Part shown: piece by piece, positions 7,508 to 15,362 of the stretch
Numbering within the stretch: position 1 is the first letter of the stretch
Layout: each line of letters starts with the position of its first letter
Assembly: GCF_029892565.1 (NCBI RefSeq)
Contig: NZ_JARXVH010000022.1
Location: 62,001 to 126,000, forward strand
Reading direction: 5' to 3'
DNA length: 64,000 bases
From: Streptomyces pseudovenezuelae
Lineage (GTDB): Bacteria > Actinomycetota > Actinomycetes > Streptomycetales > Streptomycetaceae
Program-made: the position numbers and the translations under genes
The notes under the pieces: generated by a model
What the model saw: the letters and a program-made list of their open reading frames with translations, nothing else
What the model was told of the DNA's origin: nothing
Databases searched by the model: none

Positions 7508-8353
7508 GTGATCGAGCCCATACCCGTGAGCCGTGATGTCGACCACGGCACCGCCAAGCTGATGCCCGACGTCGACCGGAAGCGGGCCTGGTTGCTGACG
7601 GTCGACGGGGCGCCCCAGTCGTACGTCGATCTGGACGAACCGGCGTACTTGGAGTTCGAGTACGTACGACGGCTGGGGCACGTACTGGACACCGTCGCCG
7701 ATCCAGGCCGCCCACTGGACGTCCTGCACCTCGGCGGCGGGGCGCTGACGCTGCCGCGATACGTGGCCGCGACCCGCCCCGGCTCCCGGCAGCAGGTCGT
7801 CGAGATGGACCAGGGCCTGCTGGACCTGGTCATGGAACACCTGCCGCTTCCCGCCGGCGCCGACATCGCCCTGCACACGGCGGACGCCCGCGCCTGGCTC
7901 GAATCCGCCCCCACGAACTCCGCCGACGTCCTGGTGGCCGACGTCTTCGGCGGCTCACGGGTCCCGGCACACCTCACCTCGGTCACCTACGCACGCGAGG
8001 CCGACCGAGTACTGCGCGAGGACGGCGTATACCTGGCGAACCTCGCCGACGCCACGCCGTTCACCTTCCTGCGCTCCCAACTCGCCACCTTCGCGACGGT
8101 GTTCGAGGAGCTGGTCCTGATCGCCGAACCGGCCGTACTACGCGGCCGCCGCTTCGGCAACGCGGTACTGATCGCCGCGCACCACCCCGTGAACACCACC
8201 GCCCTCACTCGCCTCACAGCCGCCGACGCCTTCCCGGCCCGGGTCGAACACGGGCCCGCCCTACGGGACTTCACGGGCGGAGCACGGCCCGTACGGGACG
8301 AGGAGGCCGTGCCGTCGCCGGAGCCGCCCGAGGGGGCGTTCGGAATCGGCTGA
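7508..8353 (+). CDS. Spermidine synthase-like (class I methyltransferase fold) protein
   Basis: This 281-residue soluble protein has the SAM-fold glycine motif LHLGGGALTLPRY at about residues 75-87, an acidic VVEMD at the end of the second strand, and ADVFGG further on. All three are typical of spermidine-synthase-like proteins. No companion decarboxylase is nearby, and several such actinobacterial proteins have no proven aminopropyltransferase activity, so a polyamine role is uncertain. GTG 7508 is preferred because it follows a GGGGG run and family similarity starts soon after. The open frame further upstream lies inside the tuf terminator repeat. The C-terminus is Pro/Glu-rich. Confidence 0.75.
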   Translation: MIEPIPVSRDVDHGTAKLMPDVDRKRAWLLTVDGAPQSYVDLDEPAYLEFEYVRRLGHVLDTVADPGRPLDVLHLGGGALTLPRYVAATRPGSRQQVVEMDQGLLDLVMEHLPLPAGADIALHTADARAWLESAPTNSADVLVADVFGGSRVPAHLTSVTYAREADRVLREDGVYLANLADATPFTFLRSQLATFATVFEELVLIAEPAVLRGRRFGNAVLIAAHHPVNTTALTRLTAADAFPARVEHGPALRDFTGGARPVRDEEAVPSPEPPEGAFGIG

Positions 8354-8368
8354 GCAGTGGTCCAGTTG

Positions 8369-9349
8369 TCATGACCCGTGGACGGGATCCGCGCCGACCC
8401 ACCGGCGATAGGCGTCTGCATCGACATTGCCGCCGCACACGACCGTGACCACGTGGCGGCCTGCGAAGCGGTCGCGGTTTTCGAGGAGGGCCGCGATGCC
8501 GAGGGCGGCTGATGGTTCGGCGATGAGGCCTGCCTGGGCGAAGAGCAGCCGCATGCCGGTGATGATCGATGACTCCTGGACGAGGATGGCGTCGTCGGCG
8601 ACCAGGAGGAGGTCGTCCAGGACGGCCGGGATGGGGCGTCGGCCGTCGACGCCGTCGGCGATGGTGTCGGTCGAGTCGGTGGTGACGACTCGTCCGCTGC
8701 GCCATGAGCGGGTCATCGCCGGGGCGCCGAGCGGCTGGACGCAGATCAACTCCACTTCGGGTGCCAGAGCCTTCAGCACATGACCTACGCCGGTGGCCAG
8801 GGCCCCGCCGCCCAGGGCGATCAGGACGGTGTCGAACGACGGGGCGGTGTCGACCAGTTCCAGGCCGATGGTCGCCGCGCCCTCGCAGGTCTCGATGTCC
8901 AGGCTGTCCTCGACCAGCCGGATGCCGTCGGACCGTGCGATGGCCACCGCCCGGTCGCGGGCCAACTCGTGGTCGCCGTCCACCAGTTCCAACCTGGCGT
9001 CCAACGCGCGGATGCGATCCAGCTTGCTCGCGGTCGCGAAGCGGGATGACACAACGGTCACGTCGAGTCCCCGGTCGCGGCCGGACCAGGCGAGGGCTTG
9101 GCCGAGGTTGCCCGAGCTGGCGCACACCACGGCTTGCGAGCCGCGGTCGGCGAGCAGGCTCGCGACCACCTCGGTGCCGCGGGCCTTGAAGCTGCGGACC
9201 GGGTTCGCCGTTTCGAGCTTGATGCTCACCGCGCACCCGAGATCGGGCTCCAGCGCCTCGCAGCGGTACAGCGGAGTGTCGCGGAAGACCGGGTTGATCA
9301 GTCGGCGAGCCGCCCGGATTCGATCAGTGTTGAGGCGCGTCTGCTGCAC
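8369..9349 (-). CDS. PLP-dependent threonine/serine dehydratase-like enzyme
   Basis: The 326-residue protein is a fold-type II PLP enzyme. The PLP lysine is in the NPVRSFKARG motif near residue 55, the ASSGNLGQALAW loop binds the substrate carboxylate, and the phosphate-binding Gly loop is ALGGGALATG. A C-terminal VVCGGNVD segment follows the usual plan. Family members deaminate threonine or serine to ketoacids or racemise amino acids. There is no ACT domain, so allosteric control like that of biosynthetic IlvA is not expected. It is convergent with the spermidine-synthase-like gene 15 bp away. The exact substrate cannot be read from sequence. Confidence 0.85.
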   Translation of the reverse strand: MQQTRLNTDRIRAARRLINPVFRDTPLYRCEALEPDLGCAVSIKLETANPVRSFKARGTEVVASLLADRGSQAVVCASSGNLGQALAWSGRDRGLDVTVVSSRFATASKLDRIRALDARLELVDGDHELARDRAVAIARSDGIRLVEDSLDIETCEGAATIGLELVDTAPSFDTVLIALGGGALATGVGHVLKALAPEVELICVQPLGAPAMTRSWRSGRVVTTDSTDTIADGVDGRRPIPAVLDDLLLVADDAILVQESSIITGMRLLFAQAGLIAEPSAALGIAALLENRDRFAGRHVVTVVCGGNVDADAYRRWVGADPVHGS

Positions 9350-9387
9350 GAGACGGAAGCGTAGTGCCGTCGGCGTTGCAGGCCGCG

Positions 9388-9828
9388 CTACTTTGCCCGC
9401 AAGTCCGCGACCAGTGCGTCGAGTTGTCCCCGGACCCGGGCCCCGGTGAGATGGTCGAAGTAGTCGCGGGACTCGATGATCCGGCCTTCGCGCACACGCA
9501 GTACGAAGATGCCCGGCAGCGTGAAGGGTTCGCCGGTCTCCGCGACCGTCCCCTCGTACGCGAACTCGGCGACGATGACCTCGGGGTCGGTCGTCTCGTG
9601 GATCGTGATGTTCGTTGCCCGGCGGTGCAGTTGGGGGACGTCGTCGGTCGGGGTGAAGTGTTCGCGCAGTTCGTCGCGGGTACGGAGGGCGGCTGCGCGA
9701 AGCGGGTCGAAGGGGTGGACGACATGGGTCCGCTCCGCGTACAGGTCGGGCAGTTCGCTCCAGCGGCCCTCCGCGACGCCGTTCACGAGTGCGAGGAACA
9801 CCTCGCGCGGGCTGAGGACTTGGGGCAT
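9388..9828 (-). CDS. SnoaL-like / NTF2-fold protein
   Basis: This 146-residue protein has an NTF2-like alpha+beta cone fold. The helix pair (VFLALVNGVAEGRWSELPDLY) is followed by beta strands with VIVAEFAYEG, and ends in the family-typical IFVLRVREGRIIESRDYFD. Members are small-ligand enzymes or binding proteins, often polyketide cyclases or isomerases, and many have unknown substrates. It is divergent from a TetR regulator with a long palindrome between, so it is probably repressed by that regulator and induced by a small molecule. No other tailoring genes are near, so a biosynthetic role is not supported. Confidence 0.8.
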   Translation of the reverse strand: MPQVLSPREVFLALVNGVAEGRWSELPDLYAERTHVVHPFDPLRAAALRTRDELREHFTPTDDVPQLHRRATNITIHETTDPEVIVAEFAYEGTVAETGEPFTLPGIFVLRVREGRIIESRDYFDHLTGARVRGQLDALVADLRAK

Positions 9829-9874
9829 GGCACTCTCCTGTCGTCTGCGCCGATGTGCAGAGGCGTCGAACTAC

Positions 9875-9920
9875 TATCCGGAGTACGGACTCCGAGTATA
9901 CGGAGTCCCGACTTCGGATA
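9875..9920. promoter_or_regulatory. 46-bp palindromic operator of the TetR/SnoaL pair
   Basis: GGACTCCG (9887-9894) and CGGAGTCC (9901-9908) are perfect inverted arms around AGTATA. The symmetry extends outward to TATCCG (9875-9880) and CGGATA (9915-9920), with 17 of 20 positions per arm complementary. The site lies between the two divergent start codons and fits a TetR dimer or pair of dimers. Confidence 0.7.
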
Positions 9921-9942
9921 ACGGCGTACGAGGGAAAGCGCG

Positions 9943-10581
9943 ATGAGCACCCCGGGCAAGAGAGAGACGGGCGGCCGACGGTCGCTGCGCGCCGACGCGC
10001 GGACCAACCGCGAGCGGATCCTGAGCGTCGCCGAAGAGGTCTTCGGCAAGGGCGGACAGTCCGCGTCCACCGAGGAGGTCGCCCGCCTGGCCGATGTCGG
10101 CATCGCCACGGTCTTCCGCCACTTCCCCACCAAGGCGGCGCTGTTGGAGGCCGTACTCGTGCAGCGCTTCGACCGCCTGCGCGAGCAGGCCGAGACGCAG
10201 ATGCACGCCACGGACCCGGGTGCGGCGTTCTTCGACTTCTTCAGTCACCTCGTCGCCGACGCGGCCGGCAAGATCGCCATCGGCGAGGCACTGCTCGACG
10301 CCGGTGGCGACAACAGCGGCGATGCCGCGCAGGCATCGGACGGGCTGCGTCGTGCCGTTGGAGCGCTGCTTCAGCAGGCCCAACGCGCCGGCGCTGTCCG
10401 GGACGACGTCGAACTGCCCGAGGTGTACGCCCTGCTCGTCGCCACCTCACGAGCCTCCGCGCACGCCCACCTTCAGGAGGAGGTGCGGGCGCGGATGCTC
10501 ACCATCGTCTTCGACGGCCTCGCGCCGCAAAGGAAGACGGTCACCCGCCGGTCGGCGTCCCCGCCAGGCGTACCGTGCTGA
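9943..10581 (+). CDS. TetR family transcriptional regulator
   Basis: This 212-residue regulator has the N-terminal TetR HTH over residues about 20-65 (RILSVAEEVFGKGG, TEEVARLADVGIATVFRHF, TKAALLEAV). A helical ligand domain follows, of the type seen in many actinobacterial regulators of SnoaL-like or oxidoreductase genes. ATG 9943 follows a purine-rich AGGGAAAG stretch. The 46-bp palindrome upstream is the likely operator for both this gene and the divergent SnoaL-like gene. The last 41 bp overlap the convergent membrane protein gene on the other strand. The ligand is unknown. Confidence 0.88.
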   Translation: MSTPGKRETGGRRSLRADARTNRERILSVAEEVFGKGGQSASTEEVARLADVGIATVFRHFPTKAALLEAVLVQRFDRLREQAETQMHATDPGAAFFDFFSHLVADAAGKIAIGEALLDAGGDNSGDAAQASDGLRRAVGALLQQAQRAGAVRDDVELPEVYALLVATSRASAHAHLQEEVRARMLTIVFDGLAPQRKTVTRRSASPPGVPC

Positions 10582-11554
10582 GGATCTTCATGATGGTCGC
10601 GTCCGGCACCTCGCCCTTGACGCCCGTCGCCCCGTACAGGCTCCAGGCCACGAAGTCACCGGCGGAGTTCTTGAAGCCGAACGTGATGGCCTTGCCGTCG
10701 CTGTTGCACTTCGACTTGCCGATCTGCGGGCTGTTCTTCGAGCGGGCCCAGGCGTAGCTGCCCTCGATGCCGGCCTTCGTCGTGTACGCCTTGGCCTTCT
10801 TGTCGAAGGTGATGCTCTTCTTGTCGGGCTGCGTGTAGCCGCCGAAGACCCACCAGGGCACCTGGTTCACGGCGACCTCGTTGGTGTCCTTGGCGCCGTC
10901 CGAACCCTTGGTGCCGACGGCGGCGAGCGGGGTGTCGTCCGAGCGGCCGTCCTTGTCGTCGTCGGAGGTGCACCACTTGGACTTGAAGTAGGCCGGCGCC
11001 GACATCACGATGAGCGGCTTGCTGTCGGCGTTCTTGCCGCTGTCCTCGAAGCCGATCGTCAGGCCGGGGGACTGGACCTCCCAGTCCGCCGGCACGTCGA
11101 AGGCCGTGCCCCACTTCGGGTTGACGACGACCTTCCAGCCCGCGATCGTCGCCTTCTCCGTGTCACCGCCGCGCGGGTTGTCGTCGGAAGCGGACACGCT
11201 CGGCTCGGCGGACGGGCTCGTGGAGGCCTTGGTCTCCTTGGCCTTGGCGTCGTCGGCCTTGTCGTCCTTGTCGCCGCCCAGCACCAGGAAACCGGTGACG
11301 CCCGCCGCCACGACGACGGCCGTGGCGGCCACGATCGCGATGAGTTTCGTACGGTTGCCGCCGCCACCGCTCGGTGGCTGGGGCTGGCCCGCCGGAGCCG
11401 GGGTGCCCCACTGCGGCTGCTGCGCATAGGGGTTGGGCTGCTGGAAGCCCGGCTGCTGATACGGATTCGGCTGCTGGTACCCCGGCTGCTGGTACGGATT
11501 GTTCTGCGCTTGCGGGTTCTGCTCGCCCCCGGGCGGCTGCTGTCCTGGCCACAT
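10541..11554 (-). CDS. Pro/Gln-rich single-pass membrane protein of unknown function
   Basis: The 337-residue protein has three parts. Residues 1-65 are a low-complexity NPYQQPG-type Pro/Gln/Gly tract, residues about 70-92 are a single membrane helix (IAIVAATAVVVAAGVTGFLV), and residues about 130-337 are an extracytoplasmic domain. The last part follows a Ser/Thr/Asp-rich linker and contains two Cys (KWCTSD, KSKCNSD) that could form a disulfide. This architecture is common in streptomycetes, where the tract faces the cytoplasm. The start at 11554 is chosen because the low-complexity tract begins there; the frame is open up to 11707 but would add atypical sequence. I do not recognise the extracellular domain. 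Confidence 0.7.
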   Translation of the reverse strand: MWPGQQPPGGEQNPQAQNNPYQQPGYQQPNPYQQPGFQQPNPYAQQPQWGTPAPAGQPQPPSGGGGNRTKLIAIVAATAVVVAAGVTGFLVLGGDKDDKADDAKAKETKASTSPSAEPSVSASDDNPRGGDTEKATIAGWKVVVNPKWGTAFDVPADWEVQSPGLTIGFEDSGKNADSKPLIVMSAPAYFKSKWCTSDDDKDGRSDDTPLAAVGTKGSDGAKDTNEVAVNQVPWWVFGGYTQPDKKSITFDKKAKAYTTKAGIEGSYAWARSKNSPQIGKSKCNSDGKAITFGFKNSAGDFVAWSLYGATGVKGEVPDATIMKILSTVRLAGTPTGG

Positions 11555-11705
11555 GGGGAGCCACGATAGTGCCGTCCAGGACACGATTCGGTCACTGCGG
11601 CTTGTCAGGGCCGTAGCAAAACGATGGTGCTCGGGCGATGCATCGAGACAGGAGTCACCGCACATATCTGGCCAGCCGTCGCTACTCGTGGGTAACATGC
11701 CGCTC

Positions 11706-12158
11706 ATGAGCGCAGATCAGATGTCCATCGGCGAGTTGCTCGCCGCCACGGTGCCGATGGTTCGCACGCTGAACCTGGAGTACCTGGAGACCACCCCGGA
11801 GAGGGCCGTGCTGGCCCTGCCGGATCAGAGCGAGTACCGCAACCACGTGGGCGGGCCGCACGCCGGGGCCATGTTCACGCTGGGCGAGTCGGCCAGCGGC
11901 GCGATCGTGCTGGCCGCGTTCGGTGACCAGCTCTCGCGCGCCGTGCCGCTTCCGGTCAACGCCGAGATCGCGTTCAAGAAGATCGCCCTCGGCCCGGTCA
12001 GGGCCACCGCCACCCTCGGCCGCCCCATAGCCGACGTCATCGCCGAACTCGACGAGGGCAAGCGCCCGGAGTTCCCCGTGACGGTCGCCATCCAGCGCGA
12101 GGACGGAGCGGTCACCGGCGAGATGACGGTGCTCTGGACGCTGCGCCCCAACGGCTGA
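11706..12158 (+). CDS. DUF4442 / hotdog-fold thioesterase-like protein
   Basis: This 150-residue protein resembles PaaI/DUF4442 hotdog proteins. It has a central YRNHVGGPHAGAMFTLGESA segment (hotdog helix with conserved His/Gly) and strands ending in GAVTGEMTVLWTLRP. Related enzymes hydrolyse acyl-CoA thioesters, but no substrate can be deduced. Two in-frame ATGs exist, at 11697 and 11706. The second is chosen because TAACAT (11693-11698) would be a -10 element exactly 7 nt before it, as in other leaderless genes of this window. The gene is divergent from the Pro/Gln-rich membrane protein and convergent with the LRV repeat protein. Confidence 0.7.
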   Translation: MSADQMSIGELLAATVPMVRTLNLEYLETTPERAVLALPDQSEYRNHVGGPHAGAMFTLGESASGAIVLAAFGDQLSRAVPLPVNAEIAFKKIALGPVRATATLGRPIADVIAELDEGKRPEFPVTVAIQREDGAVTGEMTVLWTLRPNG

Positions 12159-12207
12159 GCGCGAGTTCTGACCTTCCGCCCAGCGGTGCCCTCTGTCTCT
12201 TCTCCTT

Positions 12208-13806
12208 CTACGCCGGCGGCCGTGACCGTCGGCCGTCCGTCTTCACCAGCCAGTGGATCGCGTCCGAAGACAGCGCCGGGTTCGTGGCGGCGGCGTGGGC
12301 CAACTCCTCGTCGTCGAGGAGTTCCGCCAGCCGGGACTGCGGAAGACGCGGGTGGCGCGTCGCCGCGGCCCGCACGGCGGAGTCCGGGTCCCGGGTGAGC
12401 CGCTCGACTACTGCCGGCCGAGTCCCGGGATCACGTGTGGCCAAGGCCCGTACCTCAGGGTCCTCGTGGTCGGCGAAGGCGGCCAGTCCGCCGGTCGGGA
12501 AGTTCGGCCGGGTGATGAGGTGGTCGCGCTCGGGGCCGGTGTATTCGAGGAAGCTGCGCAGCAGCAGGGGCGCGGGGGCGTCCGGATGGTTCTGGGCCAG
12601 CAGGACGCGTACGCCGAGGTCGTCGTCGGCGGCGAGGCGTGCGACGAGGTCCGGTGGCAGCAGGTGGTCCCAGGCCGCTTCCCGGCGCAGCATCGGGTGG
12701 TTGGAGAGTGCGTTCCGGCGGACGGTGCCGGGATCCCGGGGCACCTCGGGCGCCGGGTGGAAGACGAAGGGGTGGTCCATGGGGACCGCGTAGTCGATCC
12801 GGCCCCTTTCCTCCTCGCTCAGTGCGGGGTGGACGGACACCGCCAGGCGGACCTTCGGGTCGGGGTCCGTCGCGAGCGTGCGTCGCTCGGCCGGTCCCAG
12901 GTCGGCGCGGCGGGCGACCCTCGCGCGTATGTCCGGGTCCGGAGCGGCGACGAGGGTGTGGCGCTCGGCGGGTCCGAGGTCCGCGCGGTGCGCGATCTCG
13001 TCTCGTACCTCCGGATCCGGATCGGCGGCCAACAGGACCACCACGTCGGGCGGGAGGGTGGGGTTGCCGGCGATCATCGCCCTGTCCTCTATCCCGACGG
13101 GACTCGTGAGGACACCGTCCACCACGGCTCTGCTGAGGGCGTCGTGCAGCAGCATGCCGGTACGGGCGTGGCACGACCGGTCGGGGAGTTCGCTCTCCAC
13201 CCACGCCGGATCCTCGAAGCGAGCGGCCCGCTGCGCCCTCTCCCGCACCTCGTCGTCAGGATCTGTCAGCAGAGCGGTCCGGACGTCGGCGGACAGTGAC
13301 TTCCACCGACCGACTCCCCACCAGCGGACCTTCGCGACGGGATGCGTGGGCATGGATCGGCGCAACCCGGCGGAGATCTGCTGGTAGAAGAGGCCACCCA
13401 GGTGTTCGTCGTCGTACGTGTTCATCATGTGGACGACGGTCTCGTCGGGCAGGGGCCCGGGCCGGGCAGGGGCGGCCCACCCTGGTCCCTGGGCGAGGTG
13501 GGCGCGGACGAACCAGTGGGGATCGTCCACCAGCCGAGCCCGCTGGGCCGGATCGACATGGGAGTTACGGGCGAAGAAGCTGCGGGTGTATCGGTCGAGA
13601 TGCTCGATCACCGCGTCGACGACGGCGTCGGGCAGGATCCGGTCCCGGCACAGCACCATCCGCGCCGCCAACGGGGCGTCGGCGAGCAGCCGCAGCAGGA
13701 CGGTCTCCGGCGTCGCCGGGTTGAGCGCCAGCCCGGCGAGCCGACACGTGGGGAGATCGGCGTCCGCCCAGATCTGCTCAGGCGTAGGCATGCCCTGTGC
13801 CCCCAT
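12208..13806 (-). CDS. Leucine-rich repeat variant (LRV) protein
   Basis: This 532-residue protein is built from short helical repeats of about 24 residues with recurring patterns such as LAADPDPEVRDEIAHRADL, LVAAPDPDIRARVARRADL and LATDPDPKVRLAVSVHP. Each has the (D/P)DP-x-VR signature of LRV/HEAT-like solenoids. Repeats occupy roughly residues 195-520, with a more divergent N-terminal part. There is no signal peptide or membrane segment, so it is probably a cytoplasmic scaffold or binding protein. The partner is unknown. Neighbouring repeat units (about residues 270-320) are similar enough to suggest recent internal duplication. Confidence 0.75.
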   Translation of the reverse strand: MGAQGMPTPEQIWADADLPTCRLAGLALNPATPETVLLRLLADAPLAARMVLCRDRILPDAVVDAVIEHLDRYTRSFFARNSHVDPAQRARLVDDPHWFVRAHLAQGPGWAAPARPGPLPDETVVHMMNTYDDEHLGGLFYQQISAGLRRSMPTHPVAKVRWWGVGRWKSLSADVRTALLTDPDDEVRERAQRAARFEDPAWVESELPDRSCHARTGMLLHDALSRAVVDGVLTSPVGIEDRAMIAGNPTLPPDVVVLLAADPDPEVRDEIAHRADLGPAERHTLVAAPDPDIRARVARRADLGPAERRTLATDPDPKVRLAVSVHPALSEEERGRIDYAVPMDHPFVFHPAPEVPRDPGTVRRNALSNHPMLRREAAWDHLLPPDLVARLAADDDLGVRVLLAQNHPDAPAPLLLRSFLEYTGPERDHLITRPNFPTGGLAAFADHEDPEVRALATRDPGTRPAVVERLTRDPDSAVRAAATRHPRLPQSRLAELLDDEELAHAAATNPALSSDAIHWLVKTDGRRSRPPA

Positions 13807-14007
13807 GTGTCGACCGGCCTCCTGAAGCTCCTGGTCGACGACCCTATCCGGGAGCGGGACGAGGGGTGCGGGGACGGGGTTGGCCGGATGGCGCCTCGCC
13901 GGTGCAGCGCGCGTGACCGACCCGTTGGCGCCCCCCGGTGATTCGCCTCGGCGCGCAACACCCCGCCCCCATCCGCCGACTGCGCCACCAGCCGTCGCCT
14001 CAGCCGG

Positions 14008-15000
14008 TCACGCCGCCAGTCCTCGCCCGACCGTGCCGGTCCCGTCCCCGCTCTCCGTGCCCCTCCCGTCCCCACTCTCCAGCCCCGCCACGAACTCCTT
14101 GAGCCAGGCGATGAATTCGGGCCCCAGGTCGTCGCGGTCGCACGCGAGCCTGACCACCGTGCGGAGATAGTCCGCCTTGTCGCCGGTGTCGTAGCGCAGG
14201 CCGTCGAAGACCACCCCGTGGACCGTGCCGTCGGCGGCCAACTCCTGGAGGGCATCGGTGAGTTGGATCTCGCCGCCGCGGCCCGGAGGGGTGCGCTCCA
14301 GGGTGTCGAAGACGGCCGGGTCGAGGACGTAGCGTCCGATGACCGCGTACCTGCTGGGGGCGTTCTCGGGGGAGGGCTTCTCCACCAGGCCGGTGACGCG
14401 GACCACCCCGTCCTCGTCGGTCGGCTCGACGGCCGCGCAGCCGTAGAGGTGGACCTGCTCCGGCGGGACCTCCATCAGCGCGACCACGCTTCCGGCGTGC
14501 CGCTCGCGGATGTCGAGCATCCGGCTGAGCAGGGTCTCGCGGGGGTCGATCAGGTCGTCGCCGAGCAGCACGGCGAAGGGCTCGTTGCCGACATGGCGGC
14601 GGGCGCAGAGCACGGCGTGGCCGAGGCCGAGCGGCTCGCCCTGGCGGATGTGGTGGATGTTGGCCAGCCGGGCCGGGTCGCGTACGGCGTCCAGACGTAC
14701 GGCGTCGCCCTTGGCGGCGAGTGCCTGCTCCAGCTCGAAGGCGTTGTCGAAGTGGTCCTCGATGGCCCGCTTGTGCCGGCCGGTGACCATCAGGACGTCG
14801 TCCAGCCCGGCCGCGGCGGCCTCCTCGACGACGTACTGGATGGCCGGCTTGTCGACCACCGGCAGCATCTCCTTGGGCGTGGCCTTGGTCGCGGGCAGGA
14901 ACCGGGTGCCGAGTCCGGCCGCCGGGACGACGGCCTTGCGGACCGGGCGGGCCGGGGTCGACGCAGGGGCTGGGTTGTTCGAAGTGTGGGGGGCGATCAT
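14008..15000 (-). CDS. galU: UTP-glucose-1-phosphate uridylyltransferase
   Basis: The 330-residue enzyme makes UDP-glucose from UTP and glucose-1-phosphate for wall polymers, trehalose and glycosylation. The nucleotide-binding signature AAGLGTRFLPATKATPKEM is at about residues 25-43, followed by VDKPAIQYVVEEA, the GHAVLCA segment, VLLGDDLID and GLVEKPSPENAPS. The C-terminal tail is Gly/Thr-rich low complexity. ATG 15000 is chosen by family length; ATG 15009 is equally possible and no strong ribosome binding site separates them. The 201 bp between this stop and the LRV gene hold nothing I can identify. Confidence 0.93.
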   Translation of the reverse strand: MIAPHTSNNPAPASTPARPVRKAVVPAAGLGTRFLPATKATPKEMLPVVDKPAIQYVVEEAAAAGLDDVLMVTGRHKRAIEDHFDNAFELEQALAAKGDAVRLDAVRDPARLANIHHIRQGEPLGLGHAVLCARRHVGNEPFAVLLGDDLIDPRETLLSRMLDIRERHAGSVVALMEVPPEQVHLYGCAAVEPTDEDGVVRVTGLVEKPSPENAPSRYAVIGRYVLDPAVFDTLERTPPGRGGEIQLTDALQELAADGTVHGVVFDGLRYDTGDKADYLRTVVRLACDRDDLGPEFIAWLKEFVAGLESGDGRGTESGDGTGTVGRGLAA

Positions 15001-15362
15001 GCGGCCCATGCTCGCGCGCGCGGATGAGAGCAGGCCGAGAGAGACCTCGGAGGTCGCTGTGGAGCCGTCCGAGAACTTGGAGATTTGGTGTGCCAACCGT
15101 CTTTGAGTGCACACATTTTGGCGCCCATCCGGCCGAGATATCGAATGCGGGTGCGGATACCGTCGGTAACTTATCTGAAGTTGCGGCGTTTTGAACTTCG
15201 GTCACTCGAACTTCTTGTTTCCTGTGAGGCAATTGTGCGAAGGTGAGCGGCCTTATAGCACACCGCATCAGGCGTGTCGTAGGTATGCACCAATCAGGCA
15301 CCTGCTTTCCGGTGGACAGCCATTTGCCTTGCCGGTCCTGCGGCTTGGAAGGAATTGGTTCA
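15001..15362. promoter_or_regulatory. Intergenic region galU / lectin fusion, with GAACTTC repeats
   Basis: This 362-bp gap separates two divergent genes and is noticeably more AT-rich than its surroundings. It holds GAAGTT at 15177-15182 and two copies of GAACTTC at 15193-15199 and 15208-15214. These are half-sites of one motif in inverted and direct arrangement, likely a regulator site. GGAAGGAA (15347-15354), 8 nt before GTG 15363, is a strong ribosome binding site that fixes the start of the next gene. No other gene is visible. Confidence 0.45.

Noticed and set aside
11555..11707. N-terminal extension of the Pro/Gln-rich membrane protein
   Set aside because: The added residues are atypical and would reach into the divergent gene start; the low-complexity tract at 11554 is the usual N-terminus.
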